A stretch of 64,000 nucleotides of DNA from an uncultured Clostridia bacterium (GTDB lineage Bacteria > Bacillota > Clostridia > Oscillospirales > Acutalibacteraceae). The notes below the pieces were generated by a model. That model was not told the DNA's origin, ran no database searches, and saw only the letters and a list, made by a program, of their open reading frames with translations. Positions 52,124 to 59,504 of the stretch are shown here, piece after piece. The DNA is taken from positions 57,837 to 121,836 of the forward strand of contig CALEII010000034.1 in the NCBI GenBank assembly GCA_937876205.1, written 5' to 3'. The first letter of the stretch is position 1. Every line of letters begins with the position of its first letter. A program made the position numbers and the translations under genes.

Positions 52124-53116
52124 ATGGATAAACTCAGAATTGCAGTTGTCGGTTGCGGAAACGTCAGCAAAAGACATTTTGAAGCAGCCTTTGAGAATGA
52201 AAACAGTGAGCTTATTGCTTGTTGTGATATCGTTCCCGAAAAGGCTGACAAGATAGCTGAAAAATATAACATCAAAGCTTATTATTCATTCGATGAGTTG
52301 ATAAATACTGCCGATTTTGATGTTCTTCACATCTGTACACCTCATTATCTTCATGCGCCTATGGCAATTGATGCTATGAATAAGGGCAAGCACGTTTTCT
52401 GCGAGAAACCTCTTGCAATTCACTATGAAGATGCAGTTGAAATGTGCAAATGTGCAGAGAATAACAATGTTTATCTTGCTGCTTGTTTTCAGAACAGATA
52501 CAATCTTTCTTCACAGTATCTTAAAGAGCTTGTAAAAAGTGAAAAGCTCGGTAAAATTGTTGCTGTCAAAGGCAATGTTACATGGGACAGAGATGTGGAT
52601 TATTATTCTGACGATTGGCACGGGACTCTCGATAAAGAGGGCGGCGGTGTTATTATAAATCAGTGTATTCATACACTTGACCTTATTCAGTGGCTTGTCG
52701 GTTCTGATGTGGTATCTGTAGACGGCAGTATTTCACAGAAACGACTTAAGGGCAAGGTTGAAACAGAAGACACTGCAGATGCACTTATTAAGTTTTCTGA
52801 CGGTGTAGAGGCTTTATTCTACGGCACATTGTGCTATAAAACAAATTCATCTGTTTTTCTTGAAATCCTTTTTGAAAAAGGTACGGCTGTAATGTATGAC
52901 GATCTTGTTATAACTGATGCAAACGGCAACAGGGAAGTCATCGCACTGAAAAAGTCAACTGATTCGAAGAATTACTGGGGAACAAGTCATAAGATTATCA
53001 TTGATGATTTTTATGATTGTATCCGTAATAAAAAAGAGTTTCTTGTAAACGGAAATTCAGGCAGTGTGGCTGTGAGGATTGTTGACGAGCTTTATAAATC
53101 AGCCCGTGAAAAATAA
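52124..53116 (+). CDS. Gfo/Idh/MocA family oxidoreductase, possibly inositol-related
   Basis: 330 aa from the ATG at 52124; upstream in-frame sequence overlaps iolG, a terminator and the promoter, so it is not coding. Rossmann loop AVVGCGNVSKRHFE (residues 7-20), catalytic Lys in FCEKPLAIHYED (near 95), and GGGVIINQCIHTLDLIQWL (near 173-191), where Gln/His/Asp align with the substrate site. Many scyllo-inositol dehydrogenases (IolX/IolW) have this form, and it directly follows iolG, but the substrate is unproven. Confidence 0.86.
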   Translation: MDKLRIAVVGCGNVSKRHFEAAFENENSELIACCDIVPEKADKIAEKYNIKAYYSFDELINTADFDVLHICTPHYLHAPMAIDAMNKGKHVFCEKPLAIHYEDAVEMCKCAENNNVYLAACFQNRYNLSSQYLKELVKSEKLGKIVAVKGNVTWDRDVDYYSDDWHGTLDKEGGGVIINQCIHTLDLIQWLVGSDVVSVDGSISQKRLKGKVETEDTADALIKFSDGVEALFYGTLCYKTNSSVFLEILFEKGTAVMYDDLVITDANGNREVIALKKSTDSKNYWGTSHKIIIDDFYDCIRNKKEFLVNGNSGSVAVRIVDELYKSAREK

Positions 53117-53140
53117 TTTGAAATTTTAATAAAAAAGTTA

Positions 53141-53169
53141 TTGACAATAATGATTTGTGGTGATATACT
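53141..53169 (+). promoter_or_regulatory. Sigma-A promoter of the DAHP synthase gene
   Basis: TTGACA (53141-53146), 17-nt spacer, TATACT (53164-53169); start near 53176. Confidence 0.82.
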
Positions 53170-53183
53170 TTATTCATTACTTT

Positions 53184-53226
53184 AAAGGAGTGAAGAATTT
53201 TACTCCTTTCTAAATTTAAAAGGAGA
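53184..53226 (+). promoter_or_regulatory. 5' leader with competing ribosome-site hairpins
   Basis: ACTCCTTT (53202-53209) can pair with AAAGGAGT (53184-53191, 8 bp) or, through CTCCTTT, with the ribosome site AAAGGAG (53219-53225, 7 bp). The two pairings exclude each other, so translation of the DAHP synthase could be switched. Not a known riboswitch class as far as I can see. Confidence 0.45.
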
Positions 53227-53234
53227 TTTTTGCT

Positions 53235-54263
53235 ATGTCAATGGATTTCAAACGCAAGCTCCCGATACCCAAGGAAGTCAAAGAACAGTACCCCGTATCA
53301 GAAGCTATTGTTAAAACAAAAGAAGTAAGAGATGCGGAGATTAAGAATATATTTACAGGCAAGGATGATAAATTTGTTCTTGTTATCGGTCCCTGCTCTG
53401 CAGACAGAGAAGATGCAGTGCTTGACTATACCTGCCGTCTTGCCAAACTTCAGGAAAAGGTAAAAGATAAGGTGTTTATTATTCCCCGTATTTACACTAA
53501 TAAGCCCAGAACAACCGGTGACGGTTACAAGGGTATGGTTCATCAGCCTAATCCTGAAAAAGACAGTGACCTTTATGAAGGTATTCTTGCAATCAGAAGA
53601 CTTCATACAAGAGCAATTGAAGAATCAGGTCTTGTATGTGCCGATGAGATGCTTTATCCTGAAAATTACAGATATCTTTCTGATTTGCTTTCTTATGTTG
53701 CAATCGGTGCAAGAAGTGTTGAGAATCAGCAGCACAGACTCACTGCAAGCGGAATTGATATCCCCGTAGGTATGAAGAATCCCACGAGTGGCGACATCTC
53801 TGTTATGCTCAACTCAATTACTGCTGCACAGCACAGCCATACATTTATATTCCGTGGCTGGGATGTTACAACAAGCGGTAATCCTATGGCTCACGCAATT
53901 CTCAGAGGCTACGTAAATAAGCACGGCGAAGCAATTCCTAACTACCACTACGAAGATCTTGCTCATCTTTATGAGCAATATGCCGCCAAAGGTCTTGAGA
54001 ATATGGCTCTTATTGTCGATGCAAACCATTCAAATTCCAACAAGAAGCCTCTTGAGCAGGTGAGAATCGCAAAAGAAATTCTGCATTCCTGCCGTCATAA
54101 CTCCGATATAAAAAAGATGGTAAAGGGGCTTATGATTGAAAGCTACATTGAAGACGGTGCTCAGAAGATAGGTGAGGGCATTTACGGTAAGTCAATTACT
54201 GATCCCTGCATCGGCTGGGAGAAGACTGAAAGACTTGTTTTTGATATCGCAGAACTGTTATAG
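53235..54263 (+). CDS. 3-deoxy-7-phosphoheptulonate synthase (DAHP synthase, type I)
   Basis: 342 aa, E. coli AroFGH-like class. FVLVIGPCSADREDA (near 48-62; metal Cys), PRIYTNKPRTTGDGYKG (near 83-99), GARSVENQQHR (near 160), GMKNPTSGD (near 180) and VDANHSNSNKKP (near 258) line the PEP/E4P/metal site. It makes DAHP, the entry of the shikimate pathway to aromatic amino acids. E. coli counterparts are feedback-inhibited by Phe, Tyr or Trp through the N-terminal strand present here; which applies cannot be told. A strong ribosome site (AAAAGGAG) is part of the leader hairpins. Confidence 0.95.
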   Translation: MSMDFKRKLPIPKEVKEQYPVSEAIVKTKEVRDAEIKNIFTGKDDKFVLVIGPCSADREDAVLDYTCRLAKLQEKVKDKVFIIPRIYTNKPRTTGDGYKGMVHQPNPEKDSDLYEGILAIRRLHTRAIEESGLVCADEMLYPENYRYLSDLLSYVAIGARSVENQQHRLTASGIDIPVGMKNPTSGDISVMLNSITAAQHSHTFIFRGWDVTTSGNPMAHAILRGYVNKHGEAIPNYHYEDLAHLYEQYAAKGLENMALIVDANHSNSNKKPLEQVRIAKEILHSCRHNSDIKKMVKGLMIESYIEDGAQKIGEGIYGKSITDPCIGWEKTERLVFDIAELL

Positions 54264-54271
54264 AATAATTT

Positions 54272-54304
54272 AACCGTATTTCCGTTTTGGAAATACGGTT
54301 TTTT
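54272..54304 (+). terminator. Terminator after DAHP synthase
   Basis: Twelve-bp stem AACCGTATTTCC / GGAAATACGGTT with GTTTT loop and a following T-run; convergent with sigG, whose stop is at 54323. Confidence 0.9.
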
Positions 54305-54322
54305 CAGCTTATAGTGATTATA

Positions 54323-55093
54323 TTATTCGTTATTCTTAATTTTTTTTATTGCACTTTTTTCAAGTCTTGAAACCTGTGCCTGAGAAATACCTACTTCCTC
54401 TGCCACTTCCATTTGTGTTTTTCCCTGCATAAAACGCATATTCAGAATCGATTTCTCTCTTTGTGACAGATTTTTAATTGATTCTTTTATCAGTATCTCG
54501 TCTATCCAATCTGTTTCTGTCATATTGTCACCGACCTGATCCATTACATATATGGTATCTCCGCCGTCAGAATAGACCGGCTCATAAAGTGAAACCGGTT
54601 CAACAATTGCTTCAAGTGCCAAGACAATCTGTTCTTTTGGCTTACCCATAGCTTCTGCGATTTCCTCAATTGTCGCATCTCTGTTCTGTTCGTTCTGTAT
54701 GCGTTCCTTGACCTGCATTGCGTGGTATGCAGTATCCTTCATAGAACGGCTTACTCTTATTGTGTTATTATCTCTGAGATATCTTCTTATTTCACCGATT
54801 ATCATCGGCACTGCGTATGTGGAGAATCTTACTCCTTGACTTACATCAAAATTATCAATTGCTTTTATTAGTCCGATACATCCCACCTGAAACAGATCGT
54901 CAAGGTTTTCTCCTCTGTTTACAAATCTTTGTATGACGGACAGAACAAGCCTCAGATTACCGTTTATAAGCTCTTCACGTGCTTTTTTGTCTCCGTTTTT
55001 TATTCTTATCAGTAGCTCCGTTTTTTCACTTTCACGAAGCACCTTGAGTGTCGATGTGTTAATTCCGCATATCTCAACTTTACCCCACTGCAT
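54323..55093 (-). CDS. sigG: Sporulation sigma factor SigG
   Basis: 256 aa from the ATG at 55093, matching the family length of about 260; the frame stays open to 55219, but that part contains the promoter and leader. The N-terminal KVEICGINTSTLKVL (residues 4-18) is the hallmark of sigma-G. Region 2 has GNLRLVLSVIQRFVNRGE, DDLFQVGCIGLIKAIDNFD and FSTYAVPMIIGEIRRYLRD; region 4 has QGKTQMEVAEEVGISQAQVS. It directs late forespore transcription in endospore formers. Here it is alone, not beside spoIIGA-sigE as in many Firmicutes. Its leader has a sigma-F-type promoter and a hairpin that covers the ribosome site. Confidence 0.95.
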   Translation of the reverse strand: MQWGKVEICGINTSTLKVLRESEKTELLIRIKNGDKKAREELINGNLRLVLSVIQRFVNRGENLDDLFQVGCIGLIKAIDNFDVSQGVRFSTYAVPMIIGEIRRYLRDNNTIRVSRSMKDTAYHAMQVKERIQNEQNRDATIEEIAEAMGKPKEQIVLALEAIVEPVSLYEPVYSDGGDTIYVMDQVGDNMTETDWIDEILIKESIKNLSQREKSILNMRFMQGKTQMEVAEEVGISQAQVSRLEKSAIKKIKNNE

Positions 55094-55101
55094 TAAAAAA
55101 T

Positions 55102-55130
55102 CCTCCGTATACAGGTTATGTATACAGAGG
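55102..55130 (-). promoter_or_regulatory. sigG: Hairpin sequestering the sigG ribosome binding site
   Basis: On the minus strand CCTCTGTATAC (55130-55120) pairs with GTATACGGAGG (55112-55102) over 11 bp with one G-U, leaving a 7-nt loop. The 3' arm contains the GGAGG ribosome site, 8 nt before the sigG ATG, so translation should be damped until the hairpin opens. Confidence 0.78.
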
Positions 55131-55137
55131 ACATTTT

Positions 55138-55167
55138 TATTATAGCCTTTATTTCTGATAATTAAAC
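55138..55167 (-). promoter_or_regulatory. Sigma-F-type promoter of sigG
   Basis: GTTTA (55167-55163), 15-nt spacer, GGCTATAATA (55147-55138) on the minus strand. This fits the Bacillus sigma-F pattern (GYWTA, 15 nt, GGNRANANTR) at all but one position. Transcription would start about at the first base of the hairpin. No sigma-A -35 box is at the right distance from TATAAT. Confidence 0.65.
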
Positions 55168-55181
55168 AGTCAATATTTTCC

Positions 55182-56660
55182 TCAGTCTGCTTTTGCGTAT
55201 GCATTATGTCTTCTTTCAAGCAGCTCGTTATACATTCTTTCTCTCTTTTCTCTTGAGAGAGGATAGAGGAACTTCGGTATCACACTGAGTATGCCTGTAA
55301 TCTGAGGAATACCCGTACACATCGCAAAAATCCACCATTTTGTTGAATCTGCCTGTGTACCGATTGTTTTGCCCTGTATATATCCTATACGGCTGAGCAT
55401 AAGATTCTGCACAGAAGCGTTAAGAACATTCTTGACCTTGATAATCATATCTTTAGCAACGCCGATTGTCGCTTCCATTCGGTAACCGTTTTTCCATTCA
55501 CAGTAGTCCATTGATTCATTATAAAGCTCGGCATTTATAACTTTACGGACACCGAATGCCCATTTATCAAAGAATGCCTGAATGCCGAATGCAATACACA
55601 TAGGCAATGTCTTTGTGTAGTTTTTATTTATTGAACCGAATATAAACAGAAGTATCCACCAGAAACGTGTATAAAGGTCTTCACCGACCCACAATGCTTT
55701 TGATGAGAACCTTGCACGCATAGGCTTAACAAACGCATAGCTGAAGCTGCCTATCATACTTGAGGGAAGGTTCAGAACCGTCAGTAGAGTTGCCGAGCCG
55801 TGAACATCTATAAAGTAATTTGTTGTGCTTGTGCTGATACTGAAAATTCCGAGGAAATCAGCGAGTATCATAAGAAGAATCGGATAGTTTGTAAATACAG
55901 CCCTGAAGCCCTGTTTTATATCAGGAATGTCGAGAGATTGGGGAACACGCTCTCTTGAAACAAGGAAGAAATAGAATGTAAAGATACAGGATGCTATATT
56001 TGTGAATAAACCCATTCCGAGGAAAGCGGTTTGCAGTTTGATGGGAAGAATACCGTTATTGATAAGGTCAAGAAGCACACCCATAATTATGCCGGGCAGG
56101 TCTTCGCCCATATATCCGGTCCATAGCTCAGCCATTGTGATAAGTCTCGCTCGGTCGTTAGGGTGTGGCGTTATTGTTGTCATATATCCTGTTTTTGCTA
56201 CTGCGGTGAATGTGCCTGCTGTTTCTGTAATGACATTGAATGCAAAATAGAATATAAGCTTTGGTATGTATGTTCCGGCAGAATCAGGGAACAGATACGG
56301 CATAAACCAGTAAAGTGTACCGATAAGTGTCAGTGGAATCTGGAAAAACAGCATATACGGTCTGAACTTGCCCCATCTTGTTCTTGTTCTGTCAACAAGA
56401 GTGCCTATAAGAGGGTCATTGATAATATCCCATGCACCTGTAAAAATGTTTGCTGCAGCATTTACCTTGAAGTCGATTTTTACAACGTCCCATATGAATC
56501 TGTCTTTATATCCGTTGATGTTGAATACATTGGATATGTCATTTAGAAGATATGCAAAAGTCTCTTTATTGCCCACATAGCGTCTGTCGTGAAAGGCATA
56601 GTTTGACATCTGTGAATTTTCAAGAATGACATCCTGTTGTTTTTCGGTGGTATTACTCAT
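55182..56660 (-). CDS. GPH-type MFS sugar:cation symporter
   Basis: 492 aa with twelve membrane helices. The conserved loop 2-3 motif DPLIGTLVDRTRTRWGKFRP (near 83-102) defines the glycoside-pentoside-hexuronide symporter family (MelB, XynB-like). It imports a sugar or glycoside with Na+ or H+. GAGGTGATTCA precedes the ATG. Transcribed alone from a good sigma-A promoter. Given the inositol and glycoside genes nearby it might bring in such substrates, but this is not shown by the sequence. Confidence 0.87.
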   Translation of the reverse strand: MSNTTEKQQDVILENSQMSNYAFHDRRYVGNKETFAYLLNDISNVFNINGYKDRFIWDVVKIDFKVNAAANIFTGAWDIINDPLIGTLVDRTRTRWGKFRPYMLFFQIPLTLIGTLYWFMPYLFPDSAGTYIPKLIFYFAFNVITETAGTFTAVAKTGYMTTITPHPNDRARLITMAELWTGYMGEDLPGIIMGVLLDLINNGILPIKLQTAFLGMGLFTNIASCIFTFYFFLVSRERVPQSLDIPDIKQGFRAVFTNYPILLMILADFLGIFSISTSTTNYFIDVHGSATLLTVLNLPSSMIGSFSYAFVKPMRARFSSKALWVGEDLYTRFWWILLFIFGSINKNYTKTLPMCIAFGIQAFFDKWAFGVRKVINAELYNESMDYCEWKNGYRMEATIGVAKDMIIKVKNVLNASVQNLMLSRIGYIQGKTIGTQADSTKWWIFAMCTGIPQITGILSVIPKFLYPLSREKRERMYNELLERRHNAYAKAD

Positions 56661-56680
56661 TGAATCACCTCATTACATAA

Positions 56681-56709
56681 ATTTTAACATTTTTATATGA
56701 CGCTGTCAA
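56681..56709 (-). promoter_or_regulatory. Sigma-A promoter of the GPH symporter gene
   Basis: TTGACA (56709-56704), 17-nt spacer, TAAAAT (56686-56681) on the minus strand. Confidence 0.8.
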
Positions 56710-56718
56710 TCTGTCTTA

Positions 56719-56758
56719 ATAAACAAAAAAACAGATGCTGTTTTTACACAGCATCTGT
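56719..56758 (-). terminator. Terminator after prfC
   Basis: Ten-bp stem ACAGATGCTG / CAGCATCTGT with an 8-nt loop, followed on the minus strand by TTTTTTGTTTATT; 6 bp past the prfC stop. Confidence 0.88.
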
Positions 56759-56764
56759 ATCTGA

Positions 56765-58366
56765 TTATTCAAGTACCTCAAGGTCTTCAAAGTCATCAAG
56801 CTCAAGACCTTTATTGTGAGACAGTGCCCAGTCTACGCACCAGGAGCCTGCAAATATAATCAGGTCTCTGCCTCTTACATCCTGTACCCATATTGAATTT
56901 GTAAGGTCAAGATCCTTCGGCGGAACAGGTGATGAAACAATTCTTTTGATAACCTGATAATTAAGGTTTCTTCTTCTGAATTTAACGCCGTATTCAGATT
57001 CCATTCTGTGTTCAAGTACTTCATACTGAAGCATACCGACAACGCCGACAATAACTCTTTCCATACCTGTTTCGGGTAGGAAGAAAATCTGAATAGCACC
57101 TTCCTGAGCAATCTGATTCATACCCTTTGAAAACTGCTTACGTTTCATTGAATCAATCTGCTCAACTTCTGCAAAATGCTCGGGAGCAAAAGTCATAATA
57201 CCTTTGTATTTTACTTTCATATCACGGTCACAGATAGTGTCTCCGATTGAGAAAATACCTGGGTCAAATACACCGATAATGTCGCCTGCATATGCTTCGT
57301 TTATAATTTCTCTTTCCTGTGCCATCATCTGCTGTGGCTGAGAAAGCTTTATAAGCTTGTTATCCTGAACATGAAGGTAATCCTTGCCTCTTTCAAATTT
57401 ACCTGAACAGATTCTCATAAATGCAATTCTGTCACGGTGAGCCTTGTTCATATTAGCCTGAATCTTAAATACGAAAGCTGAAAAATGCTCGTCAAAAGGG
57501 TCAACAACACATTCGTCAGTCTTGTGTGAAAGGGGAGCCGATGTCATCTGGAGGAAACTCTGAAGGAAAGGCTCAACACCGAAGTTTTTAAGAGCAGAAC
57601 CAAAGAAAACAGGAGTCAGCTTGCCGTTTCTGACCTTTTCCATATCAAAGTCATTACTTGCAATGTCAAGAAGCTCAATGTTGTCAACAAGGGTTGTTCG
57701 CAGGTCTTCGCCAATGAGCTCATCAAGCTTTGCTGTATCACTGATATCGCACTCTATACCTTCAATTCTTCTTCTGCCGGCGTGGAATTCATTGAAAGCA
57801 AGGATATGACGCTTTTCTCTGTCATAAACGCCTCTGAAATTGCTGCCGCAGCTTATGGGCCAGTTCATAGCATACGTTCCTATGCCGAATTCTGTTTCAA
57901 GCTCATCAAGAAGCTCGTATGGGTCTCTTGCTTCACGGTCCATCTTGTTGATAAAAGTGAAAATGGGAATATTTCTCATTGCGCAGACCTTGAAAAGCTT
58001 TCTTGTCTGAGGCTCAATACCCTTTGCGGCGTCGATAACCATAACTGCACTGTCTGCAGCCATAAGAGTTCTGTATGTGTCCTCAGAGAAGTCCTGATGA
58101 CCGGGGGTATCAAGAATGTTTATGCAGAATCCGTCATACTCAAACTGGAGAACAGAAGAAGTGATTGAAATACCTCTCTGTTTTTCAATATCCATCCAGT
58201 CTGAAACTGCGTGCTTGTCACTTGCTTTGCCCTTAACGGAACCTGCAGACTGAATTGCGCCGCCGTAAAGAAGGAACTTCTCTGTAAGAGTTGTTTTACC
58301 TGCGTCAGGATGTGAGATTATAGCAAATGTTCGTCTTCTGTTGATTTCAGTTCTAAGATCAGCCAT
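56765..58366 (-). CDS. prfC: Peptide chain release factor 3
   Basis: 533 aa from the ATG at 58366 (AGAGG six bases upstream), close to 529 aa in E. coli; an in-frame extension to 58393 has no ribosome site. GTPase motifs: ISHPDAGKTTLTEKF (G1, near 16-30), DIEKQRGISITSS (G2), DTPGHQDF (G3) and INKMDR (G4). IISHPDAGKTTLTEK with GNxKGKASDKHAVSDWM-like sequence separates RF3 from EF-G. It recycles RF1/RF2 from the ribosome after termination. Monocistronic. Confidence 0.97.
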   Translation of the reverse strand: MADLRTEINRRRTFAIISHPDAGKTTLTEKFLLYGGAIQSAGSVKGKASDKHAVSDWMDIEKQRGISITSSVLQFEYDGFCINILDTPGHQDFSEDTYRTLMAADSAVMVIDAAKGIEPQTRKLFKVCAMRNIPIFTFINKMDREARDPYELLDELETEFGIGTYAMNWPISCGSNFRGVYDREKRHILAFNEFHAGRRRIEGIECDISDTAKLDELIGEDLRTTLVDNIELLDIASNDFDMEKVRNGKLTPVFFGSALKNFGVEPFLQSFLQMTSAPLSHKTDECVVDPFDEHFSAFVFKIQANMNKAHRDRIAFMRICSGKFERGKDYLHVQDNKLIKLSQPQQMMAQEREIINEAYAGDIIGVFDPGIFSIGDTICDRDMKVKYKGIMTFAPEHFAEVEQIDSMKRKQFSKGMNQIAQEGAIQIFFLPETGMERVIVGVVGMLQYEVLEHRMESEYGVKFRRRNLNYQVIKRIVSSPVPPKDLDLTNSIWVQDVRGRDLIIFAGSWCVDWALSHNKGLELDDFEDLEVLE

Positions 58367-58399
58367 ATTATACCTCTTATAATCAAATTCCAAAACAAA

Positions 58400-58428
58400 A
58401 TTTTACCATAACAGTATAAAAAAATCAA
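58400..58428 (-). promoter_or_regulatory. Sigma-A promoter of prfC
   Basis: TTGATT (58428-58423), 17-nt spacer, TAAAAT (58405-58400) on the minus strand. Confidence 0.68.
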
Positions 58429-58532
58429 TGTGAAATATACCGATATTGATTTTATTTTTTAAGAAAATTTTTGCATTTCGCTTGATTAGTGATGTTATAT
58501 ATTGTATTATTTGAAATAAGGAAGTGATAGTT

Positions 58533-59465
58533 ATGTCAAAATTAAAAAAAAGTATTGTTGCGGCGGCAGCACTCCTTGTTGTTATCTGCGTTGTTTTTGT
58601 TGCTGCTTTGCCCGTTATCAGTAATAATCAGCATAAAAAAATCAGCAGTGAACATCCTCCCGCGCAGGTTGTTGATTTTGAAGAAAAGGCAGAAGGCTCA
58701 ATCAGAGTAATGAGCTTTAATTTAAGATACGGCGCTCTCGGTATTATTACACGAAGCAGCAGAAATGATGAAGTTCTTGAAACTATAAAGAAAGGAAAAC
58801 CGGATTCTTTCGGTGTTCAGGAGGCAACCCCCACATGGATGAGATACCTTTCAAAACAGCTTAAGGATGAATATGACTATGTTGGTGTCGGCAGAGCCGA
58901 CGGTAATAACTCCGGTGAATATTCAGCTATTTTTTATCAAAAAGACAAGTATGAAGTGTATGAGTCAGACACTTTCTGGCTTTCGGAAACTCCCGATGAG
59001 CCATCTGTAGGCTGGGATGCAAGTACTAACAGAATTTGCACGTGGGCAATGCTTGAAAATAAAGAAACCGGTGCAATGTATGTTCATATGAATGCTCATT
59101 TTGACCATATCGGTGAAGAGGCACAGAAAAACAGCGTTGAAATGATACTTAGTAAAGCTGAGGAATTCAACTTTCTGCCCGTAGTATTCACTGCTGATAT
59201 GAATATAAAAGAGGGCAGTGAAAACTATAATAAAATGGCAGAGTCTGATATTCTGTGGGACACTAAATATATCGCCCCTGAAACAATGGACTATCTTACA
59301 TTCCACGATATGAATCCGTCAGAGAATGAGGGAAGAATTCTCGACTATGTTTTTATAAACAATCTGTTCGGTGTAACCACTTACAGAGTCGTAACAGCAG
59401 GAATAGACGGTAAATTTGTTTCTGACCACTATCCCGTATATGCTGATATTGTTATAAGGAAATAA
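58533..59465 (+). CDS. Membrane-anchored endonuclease/exonuclease/phosphatase family protein
   Basis: 310 aa from the ATG at 58533 (AAGGAAG eight bases upstream); an in-frame GTG at 58524 overlaps that site. An N-terminal hydrophobic helix (about 8-30) directs it outside or anchors it. The EEP-fold motifs follow: IRVMSFNLRYG (Asn near 64), FGVQEATPTWM (Glu near 94), NAHFDHIGEEAQ (near 190), FTADMNIKEG (Asp, Asn near 223), ILDYVFINN (Asp near 272) and VSDHYPVYADI (Asp, His near 299). The active site is complete; relatives cut phosphodiesters of DNA, lipids or phosphoinositides. Substrate unknown. Confidence 0.9.
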   Translation: MSKLKKSIVAAAALLVVICVVFVAALPVISNNQHKKISSEHPPAQVVDFEEKAEGSIRVMSFNLRYGALGIITRSSRNDEVLETIKKGKPDSFGVQEATPTWMRYLSKQLKDEYDYVGVGRADGNNSGEYSAIFYQKDKYEVYESDTFWLSETPDEPSVGWDASTNRICTWAMLENKETGAMYVHMNAHFDHIGEEAQKNSVEMILSKAEEFNFLPVVFTADMNIKEGSENYNKMAESDILWDTKYIAPETMDYLTFHDMNPSENEGRILDYVFINNLFGVTTYRVVTAGIDGKFVSDHYPVYADIVIRK

Positions 59466-59498
59466 AAAGAAGCTCCGGTGAGGAGCTTCTTTTTTTTT
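59466..59498. terminator. Bidirectional terminator between convergent genes
   Basis: Stem GAAGCTCC / GGAGCTTC (extended by AA/TT) with a 5-nt loop; T-runs on both strands (eight T on plus; CTTTTTATTT on minus). Serves the EEP-family gene and the P-type ATPase. Confidence 0.9.
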
Positions 59499-59504
59499 AT
59501 GAAT

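Noticed and set aside
53190..53213. Seven-codon leader peptide (GTG start, two Phe codons) before DAHP synthase
   Set aside because: The ribosome site touches the GTG with no spacing and no attenuator terminator follows; chance is more likely.
55094..55219. Forty-two-residue N-terminal extension of sigG
   Set aside because: It covers the promoter and the ribosome-site hairpin, and sigma-G proteins begin near the KVEICG motif.
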